From NCBI GenBank assembly GCA_038030265.1, contig CM075937.1:28562198-28626197 (forward strand): 64,000 nucleotides of DNA, in the 5' to 3' direction. Position numbers and translations under genes: made by a program. Positions 54,236 through 64,000 of the stretch are shown one piece after another. Origin of the DNA: Corythucha ciliata. Lineage: Eukaryota; Arthropoda; Insecta; Hemiptera; Tingidae. Under the pieces are notes generated by a model that was not told where the DNA came from, did not search any database, and saw only the letters and a list, made by a program, of their open reading frames with translations. Numbering within the stretch: position 1 is the stretch's first letter; each line of letters begins with the position of its first letter.

Positions 54236-55781
54236 CTCCCACAGCGAGATTCAACAAGATTCAACAAGAAGAAGAAAAGCGTTATCGTGGAAACAAACTT
54301 TTTTATTTTCAATATATTAATTTTAACTTTCAACATTTTTCTCTTCTTCCGTTTTTTAAGCCCTTCATTTTGTTAACCAGCGCTCACACTTTGAGCTTGA
54401 TAAGTGTGACTCTTGCATGAATGCATTGTTCTCTCTTGACGTCGCGTCATCCTCTCTTTTCATATCCCGAAAAGAATTTTCCGAAACCTCCAAATTATTA
54501 TCATACCCATCTAAATCACTCGTCAAAGCTGTTGCTTATGCTACTCGGAAAATGCTCCAAGATTCCTGGAATTTGTTCCATTGCCCAGACGTTCAGTTTA
54601 ACCTGAGAATACTGATTTCACCTGGATCCATGAAGAGCACCGTCTTTCTGTTGGAAAAGTCATAATTTCACGTTTGTCCCTCATTGTAATTTACAATAGA
54701 TGCAAAACCATGAATAAAAACATGCGCGTGAAAGATGATAAGCAGTTAGATGCCAAGAAAATGAGAAACATTTTACATAAATAATTGTTTTCTTCTTCAC
54801 TTTTTACTTTTTTTCGGAACTTGTTCCCAGGGTTGATAGTTTCTAATCAAAGTTCGGGTTCTAATTGGGGTTCGAACTGTTCGTTGTTTCCTCCACTTTT
54901 GTTTAAGGCTGTTGACGGTGAAGCTTTGAAAATCACCCTGAGACAAGAGATGGCGCTGTACATCGCGGGGAAAAAATTAAAATGGGAAATTTTAGTACGA
55001 AAACTATACACCAGAATTCGTTTTCCTAACTTGCCCTGATATTTAACATTTTCGCATCTAGGTATCTTTTTGAGTCAGAAGTCAGAACTGTCAGAAGAAG
55101 TGCCCTTGACCCCGCGAGTTTATTACAAGTGAAGTGTGATCTGATAATGATAATAATGATAATGCCTCAGCCAGTGTCTAGTGATGCTCTAATTGGAATC
55201 AGAAACGTACCACTTTCACTTCAAGTTGTAGTGTATACGAAATAGGAGTGCAATAAATAAGATGACATTATTATTGTGTCAGTCATTTTCCCGAGATATA
55301 GATTTTAGGCGAAAGCATAACGCCTGGAAAACAAGCCCAAAGAAACGATCAAGTTGCCGTCAGAAAGAATTATTTTTCTTTGACTGAGTACACGTCGGAA
55401 AATTAGACTGTCATACCAAACCTGATAATTTTTACGGTAGATAATAATTATTGACTATTCGACAATTGTACTGTTTCTACCGATAAATTCGAAATTTGGG
55501 CAGTATACGTCGAATTAGCTAGCGCGTTAGTGCTTTGGATAATGACTGTAAAAATGACTATTGATCAAAACTATCCCTTGTTACTACGATTACGATTCAT
55601 TATTTCTCGCCTGTGAATGGAAAACTTGCATGAATGCCCGATTTGGGGGAAAAGTATACCGGTGAATTGACACATGCGGACAAGGATATTATCAGTAGTT
55701 CCTGACCGATTGGTGCTTCTGGTGATTTTTAAATAAATTTCAAACGTCATTTTTCTAATGTGTCCGGCAATTAATTGAATA
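54236..55781. other. No gene recognised
   Basis: Frames at 54417-54665 and 54785-55039 (plus) are 82 and 84 codons and show no motif I know. The remainder is AT-rich. Confidence 0.35.
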
Positions 55782-56262
55782 ATTGAGCTTTAGATGACCC
55801 TATCTACGGACATTTAGGGGAATACTCCCCTCCTCACCGCACCACCCTAGTCACAACTGTGAATTCGAGGGAGTGGGGGAGGTTCTTAGGGGAATACTCC
55901 CCTCCTCACCGCGGTATTCCCTAAGGAGGGTAATTCGGAGTGCACTGACCCGTTAGGTGCAGTTTGAGTTCCGAGAGGGGATTTCTCCTGGGTGGATTCG
56001 CTCTTTGCGTGGACTCCCCAGATAGCTTAGGTGGCAAGAGCATCTGGCGCGAAACCAGGAGGTCGTGGGTTCGAAGCCCACCTGGGGAGCAATTTTTTCT
56101 CGGAACTCAAAACAAGTAAAGCAGTAAGTATTTAATTTAAAGATTTATTTCTTTATTTTCAGCCTCCCCACTCCCTCGAATTCACGGTTGTGACTAGGGT
56201 GGTGCGGTGAGGAGGGGAGTATTCCCCTAAATGTCCGTAGATAGGGTCATCTAAAGCTCAAT
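55782..56262 (+). mobile_element. Complete TIR element (481 bp) carrying a tRNA-like gene
   Basis: The ends ATTGAGCTTTAGATGACCC and its inverse extend to terminal repeats of about 100 bp, flanked by TA on both sides. Inside, a 143-bp cassette bounded by GAGTTCCGAGA (55966-55976) and TCTCGGAACTC (56098-56108) contains a tRNA-like gene. The left side carries a partial tandem copy of the terminal repeat. The TA flanks fit a Tc1/mariner-type transposition. The element encodes no protein. Confidence 0.85.
56015..56089 (+). tRNA. tRNA-like gene in the TIR element (loop CGCGAAA)
   Basis: Acceptor TCCCCAG/CTGGGGA (seven pairs), D arm GCTT...GAGC, anticodon stem TCTGG/CCAGG, T arm GTGGG-TTCGAAG-CCCAC. 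TTTTTT follows within four bases of the 3' end. The loop CGCGAAA would put CGA in the anticodon position, but base 33 is G rather than the universal T, and Ser tRNAs need a long variable arm that is absent here. It is therefore more likely a Pol III-transcribed tRNA relic than a decoding tRNA. Part of it (from GGTTCGAAGCC) is repeated at 38970. Confidence 0.6.
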
Positions 56263-57282
56263 TATAAATTTCAAAGTTCTTCAGGAGGAGATGGATGGCA
56301 CGAGGGAAAAATTACGTCAATGTGCAGTTTTGAAGCATTTGAGGAAACTCTAAAATGTTTTGTTTACAAATAACAAGAAAAATTAAACCCCAGAAAACGC
56401 GTATTCCCCCTCTTCCCAACACCATCAATTCATTAACTGCCCCTTTGACGCAATCAAACCCCCACTCAAAATTTTTAAAAATTCGCCTAAAAACCCCCTT
56501 GATTGATTTCAGTGTTTAATGTGGGAACTGTCTTGTTGAAGCACCCTCTTCAAGAAACACCAGTGATTGAAAAATGTGCAAGTTCCCCATTGGTGATTTG
56601 TCGGCAGAAGAATATGTATGCGCAGAAAACTACGACTTTCGCGCCAAGTCGTGAGAAAAGAGGTCTGTCTCTTTGTAGAAAAACACATGATTTGATTGAT
56701 GTCTTGGTCCACGTGGCACAAATAAAGCAGGTGATTCTAGACCATATTTACGTCAAAAAATGACCAAATATACCATGGTCCGAATATCAACTGTTTCCGA
56801 GAAAAACGCACTTTTCCGCTTTTTCAACGCATCGCCGGTTTTCCTCAAACAAACTGCAATAACTCTCACAATTTTCGTCGCACGCAATATTGTAGCACGC
56901 CACTGAAAAGGGCACAAAATTGTCTTTTTATTATGTCTACATGGTTTTGGAATCAGCTTGAGTTGAAGGCCGTTAATGCTGAGCTGAATTCCCAAGTTGT
57001 CCTATTTTACCATCGAACACGTGTTTTCTAACAGCTTTAATTTCACTCACAGCACATCGAGCATTCGTTATGAAACACGAATGATTAAACAAAAAATAAA
57101 ATAAATAAATTGAAATACCTATTGTGTTTTGTGTGGGCCCTACGATGGGGGGGGGGGGTGTATGAGTGAAGAATTCGCTGCATTCGTATTTTTATAATTT
57201 TCTGAGACCAATTTAGCGATTTGGATCTAATCATCCACCAATAAAATGATAGTTCTCTTTTATTTCATAATTGTTTTAAAAA
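56263..57282. other. No gene recognised; contains a MITE-like segment
   Basis: At about 56775 ACCATGGTCCGAATATCAACTGTTTCCG resembles 62190-62220 and, inverted, 6275-6285, so a shared repeat family ends here. The frame 56503-56763 follows a TTGATTTCAG acceptor-like site but is unrecognised. A G-run lies near 57146. Confidence 0.4.
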
Positions 57283-57664
57283 ATTGTGACTGTATTCTCA
57301 ACCTATTTCCTCAAATATTTACTTTGAGAATAAACATTTTTATCGAGGCCACGATTTTTAAGAAATGAAAACTTTAAAAAAAATTGAAATTTGAAAAAAG
57401 TGAATCCATAGTGACAATTTGGCAACCTCAAAGATTCGCGAAAAAATAATAAAAAAAAGTATATTGCATTTTTGTCCAAGAAAACGTGTACCGAAGCTTT
57501 CGTTGCGGGGGAACCCCCCCTCAGAATTTTTTTCCCCAAAAAGTGAATTCATACTGACAATTTAATTGGTTAGAAATAGCTATGTGCCAATTTTCATGAA
57601 ATATCTCGGTTTCACCACAAAGAAATCGTGTATCGAAGTTGAGGAAGCACCGACAACAGCCTTA
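57283..57664 (+). repeat. Dispersed ~385-bp repeat, copy 2
   Basis: Direct-orientation match to 42023-42412 with scattered substitutions and small indels. Confidence 0.9.
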
Positions 57665-59769
57665 ATCCTCCATATTTTTCGACTCCTTGCCCCAAATGAA
57701 CTGTTTTGAAGTGTTGAATTGTTTTGAGGGTTGAAATGGTTGTGTAATGATAGCTCTAGTAGAGCTCCAAACGAAGGGCAGATGGTTGCGTGGGTGGCGG
57801 CTGCTGGGGTTGGCCGGCGGCGGAGTTGTCCGGGTGAAACGCTGAATGTATGACCGGGACGATACATCCTGATCCAATCCAGACTTGGCGAATCCCTGTA
57901 AATAACGAATGAAATGATAGTTTATATACAGAATAACATAAATAAAAACAATGTAAACAAACGTGACGTGAAGTGACAAGTGATAGTGAAGAACGAACCG
58001 CCAAAAATAATATTGGAGACCGAAGTTCAAAGATATGTGTAGTTCAGAGAGACTGGCAGCATTGCGGATGGGTAGAAAAGATACTCCGCCTGATGGTGGC
58101 TGCTCTCACATTCTCACTTGGTCGTCGAGTCATCGCATCTGGTGAAGTCCAAATACGGTATGAATAATATTCATCGACATCAATTTAAAGTGTAATACCA
58201 TTCAATAACGTCCGCCGTGAACTGTTTTGCCTCCTCTAGCCAAAGACACAACATCGTCGTGAGGATACATCGGCGAAAGAGCGATAGCAACCAATTATTG
58301 CGTAACCAATTATAACCTATAGAAGGCGTGTAAACGGTAAGACATACATCGACAAATTTCATACCAAGTTAAAGACAAACGGTCACATACCACATCATAT
58401 ATCCAACAGCCTTCTTTTGCGAGTCCAAGAGTAGACATAACTGACGTGTTGGACAGTGCTCCGAGTTATCGTTCGGTTCCGTTCCCTTCGTGGACAGGCG
58501 TGGACTTCCCGAGGACGACGACGACAAGCAAGTAAAATATCAACGGGCGACACCACGAAACAAGAGGTTGGTCGTTCAATTTCATAAATAATCGTAAGAG
58601 ACACCCGCGAACGCTAAAGGCCGCACACGCGATAAAGGACTGTACCGCGAGGAATTCTCATCAATATTCCCTGACCCTAATGTTAAAGCGTAAATAATCT
58701 TCGCGTCAAGAGACTTTAAAACGCTATAGACCTAGTTAAACATTTTATTGAAAGCGTAGCTTATAGATCAGGATCAACATTAGCCCTTTGGGCATAAGGC
58801 GTGCACGCAATAATTGATGGTAAATATTAAATAATATAATGTTTGTTATTCAAAACCTGCTGTTGAAACACTAATCTAACCTTTCCAATAAAATCCTAAT
58901 CTGGTAAAAAATAAAAGAATTAATAAAAAAGATTACAGTTGCAAACCTCAAGCATATTTGCATCCAGTGATACAAGAGTTACTGGATCTTTGCACTAAAA
59001 TTGTTCTATACGAGATTTTCAACAAGTAATATTGTGGCGGCATTTTGGTTTTTCAGCTGGCATTAATAATCTACTTTTTTATTGCTTTTCCTCAGCTCAA
59101 TTTTTTAATGAATCACAATAATGTTGAGTTGCCGATATTGTTTCTTGATTGTCTTGTACTGGTCATGGTATTTTTTATTATTATCATTTTGTATTGATGA
59201 AAAATAATTTTTCATTTATTTCTCTTATGATGTAGAAGTCGATATGTCATGCACCGATCTTGGAAGAGGCGTGTACAATTGAAAGTATACTTTAATGGAA
59301 GGTTAAATCTACATTTACGAATGCTTTCCTTGCAAGTTGGATTGAGTTTCTGGGCTATTGAATTATATCCGGAATCTTCATACGCCTCCGGTATCCTTTG
59401 ATGTGAGAACGATTAGTAAGTCGCCAGCTGTTTTTAGTGCACGGCGTGAAAGTGTTCGTTGCCGCCTCCATCCAAGTCATCCTCACGTTCTATTTTCATG
59501 AACGTTTCATTTCATTAATGCATCTTTCAGATAGCAGTCGACAACATAGTGAATCGTGGGATACGACATCGATCCTGGTCTGAAGGTTCATCATTTTACC
59601 AAGTGTCAGTAAAATAAGTCCTCTCCTCCTCTTGGGATTGTGCACGAAATACATATTTCAAGGTTCTACATACATATAATACGTATAAGGGGATTTTTTA
59701 AAATTGTATAGTATAGATTGATTGTTTGCGTATAGCATTGCCGTACATGAGCTGTCATTTGTGCCGCTA
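57665..59769. other. No confident gene
   Basis: On the minus strand an acceptor-like TTATTTACAG ends at 57896, followed by an open, Pro/Thr-rich stretch to about 57662. This could be an exon, but two frames are open and neither is recognised. 58600-59760 is AT-rich and empty. Confidence 0.3.
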
Positions 59770-61945
59770 CTAAGTACTATAAGTATAAGTAGCTTGAAAT
59801 TGGGAGGACGAGGGGTTGACATTTGAACCGCAATGCTGACGAATCACGCAGAACAAATTTTCAATGGGATCCTGATTTAGGTTTCTCACAATTGAATAAT
59901 CAAACCCGTTTTGTTCCAAAAATTTCCACAACAATCCCACGCATTTAATATTTTCAACCCATCCTTTCAGACAAGGCGGCTTTCTATGCTCTCCCTTTTC
60001 CCCAATAAAATATGACTCATTCAATTTTGGAATCAGACCTTTCCAAAATTTTAGGTGGGGGCCTGATGAAGTTAAACAGGAAGTTAGAGGCTTGGACGGT
60101 ATTCTATGATAGAAGCTGCCATTAAAACTATCGAAAAGAGAATCCATGGTTTTGAAAAAATGAGCAGTGTGGCTAGCTTCCTTCGGCATTCTACCTGAAT
60201 CGCTCAAGTACCCTACAGCTGCGTAGGACGAATGACTGAAAACTTGCACCGCAAATTTTACCTTCATTTTGTTTCTATTAGAAGGACGAATGTGTTCCGC
60301 CGTAATTTTCCGGTTTACGTGGAAGAAGCTTTTATCGACTTTGAAACAGTCCTCAATATATTTCCATCGAACAGTATTGCCTTCGTATACGAGATCGTGG
60401 TTTATCAGGTTATTTCTCACCGATTTTAAGAGATGAGGCGGGTCGTAAAGGACAAAAACTTTCCACTCACGGACAACAAAAAAAGGTTCTAGCTCAGATT
60501 TATCAGTTCTACTTTTTAACATATTAAGAGCAGCCACATCAGTAGAGCCCTGATCACATATAGTGACAATTGGTTTAAGCCCTAGTGTGAAATTATTGAC
60601 GAGAGTAGAGCTTTGAGTTTCGACGTTTTTGTGCGTCAGAAAATAAGCGACAGGCATTTTCCAAGACCCCGTGACGGATTTAACCATGAAAACAAGAGCA
60701 TGATTAGCAATTGCAGAACTGAAGTCGTTTTCCAAAGGTAAAGACCCATAGTCTTTGAACCCTTCAATTTTGTCCAGACGAGAATTGTAACTCAGAAGTC
60801 CCGAATAGAAATTTCGTCAAACATGACTGCACAGAATTTTTGTTTTTCGTCTTTCAATGCGTCAACTCTGTTTTTTAGGCTAGTCAAAAGGGCCTTGTTA
60901 ACACCTGGGTCCAAATTAAAATTGTACAGCAGATCACTAACAGTGCTCTTACAAGGAAGAGCAAAAGTTTTCTGAGAAACCGATAGCACCTAGGGCTCTT
61001 TTTATATATTGTCAAAGCGACAAGTTTGTCACTGGTGTTCCACCGTCTTCCTTTTGGTTTTTTGCCAGAATTATTCAACTCCGTTTCTACCATTTTTACA
61101 ATAGTTTGCGAAACCTCCATGTCATTCAGACCGTCTATGATATTTTCCCTGTTTTTCAGGGCTTTTTTAGCAGACTGGATTTGCTCTTTTAATTGTTTAC
61201 TGTTTCTTTTATTTGCCAGCAAATTTTTTCTGGTTTTCTTCAATCTATTAAGAATTCTATTTTTCCTCGGAGTCATTTCAAGAGGGGAAAGTTCTAAGTC
61301 AGCTAACAGGGTTCGGCGAGGACCGAAAGAATGAAATTCTTCTCTAGATTTGTTGGATTCACGAGAGGAGATTTTAGACGGGGAAAGAGCATAGGTATAG
61401 TCAAGCGGTGGGGCAGTTGAAATGACGTCAGGAATTAAAGTGGACGGAGAAGGAAAATCAGCATTTGAGAAAGAAACATGCGAAGAATTGATAGAAAGGT
61501 GAAGGTTACTGGCGGTTGAAATGGCACGAACAGGCATGTCGGAAACCAAAGAAGGAAGAGGAAAATAAGCCTCTGTAGAAGAACTAGGCATATGATCAGC
61601 GGTTGTGGTACAATCGAGGACGGCGGTGGCGTTTCGGCGGATGAAAATGTCTCTACAGACAGGTCGAAATCGGAAGAAGGAGGAGAAAAATCAAAGTGAG
61701 GTGAATCGCGAGGTATAGACTTGTCAGAAGGGAGAACGATTTCAGGAGCCAGAGACGGTGTTTCAAGTTTGGGTCCATGAAGAGTTGGAACAGCAGTCGA
61801 AGTGAGTCTTGTTATCGCGGAGCCATGGAGCAAAAAACGGTTTTCGAAATGAATCCAACAAACTTCAAGAGTCAGACAATTTGCAAACAAACTATTTGTG
61901 ATGCCACAAAAGTCGAGCCAATCCTTGCGCCTGTGAAAAAAGTGA
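59770..61945 (-). pseudogene. P-element/THAP-type transposase, frameshifted
   Basis: After a TTTTTTCACAG acceptor at 61931-61941, the exon gives RKDWLDFCGI ... TLEVCWIHFENRF, the C-terminal part of a THAP zinc finger (the C-x-x-H). Next are a Ser/Pro linker and a coiled coil (about 61340-61080; NRLKKTRKNLLANKRNSKQL), then a helix-turn region KLVALTIYKKSP. After shifts at about 61000 and 60780 the RNase H-like core appears: CAVMFDEISIR, VFMVKSVTGSWKMPVAYFL, ICDQGSTDVAALNML and YDPPHLLKSVRNNL. The C-terminus has LNQDPIENLFCVIRQHCGSN. These are the successive blocks of P/THAP9 transposases. The first THAP exon and the last domain end are missing. At least three frameshifts make it inactive. Confidence 0.83.
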
Positions 61946-62043
61946 AGAAGGAAACAATAGTATATGAGTGGCCTGAACTTTCCGTTTTATATCTACCTCC
62001 TGCTCCCTTTAGAAAAGGAGTTTACTTTAGTTTCGGACCATGA

Positions 62044-63597
62044 TGCTTGTGTGGTTGTGTGGCCAATCAGATCCACTTTCACCCAATGTGTCCCACTAAT
62101 TCCCATTCAAAATACAAACAGTGTGTTTCAGAACAGCTGCAAGATAATAAAATGGGTGAAAGTAGACCTGATTTGTAATCAAAATCTAAATACACCGTGG
62201 TCCGATACTCGATAGTTTCCGATATACGATTTTTTAGGCAAATCTCACTTTTCTCACTCAAATGCGACTTTGTCGGTTCCAAAAGCAGAGTTTTGGCATC
62301 TGACGCCGGGTTCGAAAAGAACACATTTTTTTCTGTCAAGAATGGCAGTTTTCGAGAAATAGTTTTCAACTCGGCAGCTTGTTGTTATTGAAATTAATTC
62401 ACGCATTATTGGTCAGTTTAGCATCACAAAGCGAAGTTGCTCAAACTTCATGCAAAATGATTGCAGTAATGAAATGTTACCAGTGACGTAATGCAACGTT
62501 TCATTAACGTGATCGCAACTTTTTCTGGGTTGTGTAAAAACCTTTCAAAGTAGAGTGAATTGACACAAATAATGATTTCGACTTCTCACGCAGACAGCTG
62601 GTGGGTTAAGAACACGCTTGTGCGCAGATGTCATCTAATGGATGACAACATATACGTAAGAGCCCGATTCACACCTACCATGCACGCATCCGATCCCACC
62701 ATTCATACATTTGGAAGGGTGCATGGAGAATTGGAGAGTCCTACATCCGACACGTATGTAAAATTATTTCTACGTCAAATAATATTTATTTCCCTCTCCA
62801 TACACCCTAGCAGCTTCCGAAAAAATCCGTGCTTGAGCACGGGAGCTTTTCTTTAAAAGCCCTCCCTAGCTTAGAATTGATACAAATTGCTTGGATCAAT
62901 CGTAATAAGCGAATACTCAGCGCATTATGTAGCAACGACTTAACATACAATTCAAATGTTGGTGATAGTTACCTGTGATCCTTGGGAATTGAAAAAAAAA
63001 CTCCCGCACGACTTTAAACACCTGAGAACGCTGCAGGTTTGAATTTTAGGCATTCCTGTATATGTACATAAGTTATGACCGATCGGTGAATTTAGCACAT
63101 AAATAACAAGGAATACCGTCCGACTTAGCTGACTTGCAAAATAGCACAAAACTATTAAACACAATTTCACGAAGTCCTGATCTTCACAAATAGTCACTAT
63201 AAAAACAAACGTCCGCGAGCAAGTCACAAAAATAAAATAAAATAAAATAAATTAAAATCGACCGATAGTTTAGTTAGTTTTATCGAGTTTAGTTAGTTTT
63301 ATCGAGCAATAGTTCCCCTCACTATGTATTAGATGAAGATGATGAACCAGCAGTTATGGTGTCAGCAATTACCAGCCGGAGCAATGGCATCCGCAGTGTT
63401 GTAAGTTTATAATAATACAAATATGATCATAATGATAATGGTGATTATGTTAAATAACATTGTAATTTTGTCCACTTACAGCACTGGCAAAAATATATTT
63501 ATTTTCAAACTGTGATGGTTTTTATTTATTACTATTACATAGTTAAAATGTGGGGAATTTAGGGAAACGACCCATGTGAACTGCTTCATTCAGCTTA
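62044..63597. other. No gene; repeat-like flank of the P-type element
   Basis: 62075-62180 has CACTTTCACCCA near its start and the inverse TGGGTGAAAGTAGACCTG near its end. 62190-62390 resembles the arm at 1-230 (GCACACTTTTTTCTGTCAGG versus CACATTTTTTTCTGTCAAG). The P-type remnant therefore abuts DNA related to the long-TIR family. From 62400 to 63597 I see nothing coding. TTTAGTTAGTTTTATCGAG is tandemly repeated at about 63268-63306. Confidence 0.5.
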
Positions 63598-63770
63598 AAT
63601 CGTCGGAAAGGTTAGGGTGTCATCATGGCCCAAAGGCCCGGGGGTTAGATCGTCGGAAAGGGAAGCTCTAATGAAATCTCTCTGGTTGTCCTCCTGGGTT
63701 AGATCGCCAGAAAGGTAAGCTGTATCGTCATCATTCTGGTTCCCCTCCGGGGGTTAGATCGTCGGGGGGG
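63598..63770 (+). repeat. Minisatellite, about 54-bp unit, four degenerate copies
   Basis: Each unit starts AGATCGTCGGAAAGG (or a variant) and ends in a C/G-rich GGGGGTT. The last copy runs into the SINE tail. Confidence 0.8.
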
Positions 63771-63875
63771 TTAGCTCTGTTGCCATCAGTCGTTATGGTG
63801 TATGGGCCGAAAGGCTTTTGGCACCTTCGGAGTCGGGAGACCGTCCGAGCCCTCAAAAAAAAAAAAAAAAAAAAA
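63771..63875 (+). mobile_element. 3' end of a tRNA-derived SINE
   Basis: TATGGTGTATGGGCC ... GAGCCCTC followed by 21 As (63855-63875). It matches the 3' part of the complete SINE at 44303-44609. The tRNA head is missing, replaced by the minisatellite. Confidence 0.75.
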
Positions 63876-64000
63876 TGTAGAAAGTCGCCGTGTGTTATCC
63901 AGAAAATTTCAATCACAAAACTGACCTTGGTTTCCTTTTTCCAACACTCAAAAAACTCTTAGAACCGAATTTGAGCTTATTCTAAAAATATTGAAAAAAC

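Noticed and set aside
59770..61945. Intact, potentially active P-type transposase
   Set aside because: At least three frameshifts, and both the first THAP exon and the C-terminal end are missing.

Overview
The window looks like nuclear DNA of an arthropod, most likely an insect. It holds gypsy/errantivirus-like, BEL/Pao and Copia retrotransposons, R1-, Jockey- and I-type LINEs, a P/THAP transposase, hAT elements with 8-bp target duplications, tRNA-derived SINEs and many hairpin MITEs. The species cannot be named from the sequence. I see no intact conventional multi-exon host gene. It is a graveyard of nested mobile elements, broken once by exactly 500 Ns (50304-50803), which look like a scaffold gap of unknown size.

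Layout. 1-6361: a long-TIR element split by a 5-kb hAT element (862-5845, TSD GTCGAAAC). 7.1-9.6 kb: LINE fragments and a SINE. 10.9-13.4 kb (minus): a Jockey-type LINE with an intact ORF1. 13.7-19 kb: hairpin MITEs, a FLYWCH/MULE-like spliced remnant, a degenerate I-type LINE and a 271-bp hAT MITE (TSD GTGCTAGT). 21.3-38.7 kb: a Copia-type gag cut in two by an errantivirus-like element with 200-bp LTRs (21489-21688 and 37276-37475, TSD CTCG). That element is filled by a block with small unknown genes (26.2-27.5 kb) and a BEL/Pao element (29.2-36.2 kb, minus). 38.7-41.1 kb: a chimeric tRNA-bearing repeat and MITEs. 42.7-46.0 kb (minus): a transposon-type gene split by a second coding-poor hAT (43584-44702, TSD TCGACTAG) that itself carries a SINE. 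46-50.3 kb: an env fragment, then a broken protein-primed-type DNA polymerase B with a small companion gene, fused in frame to a gypsy reverse transcriptase. 50.8-54.2 kb: a terminal exon of a TE-associated gene and a second BEL/Pao pol. 55.8-56.3 kb: a complete TIR element carrying a tRNA-like gene. 59.8-61.9 kb (minus): a P/THAP transposase remnant. The window ends in a minisatellite and a SINE tail.

The items I find most worth pursuing are tRNA-like genes with Pol III terminators carried inside inverted-repeat cassettes (three loci), a three-member family of small proteins of unknown function, one copy of which sits just downstream of the DNA polymerase B remnant, and the clean nesting of elements that lets insertion order be read from target duplications. 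Most protein-family assignments come from recognising motifs by eye. No database search was run.
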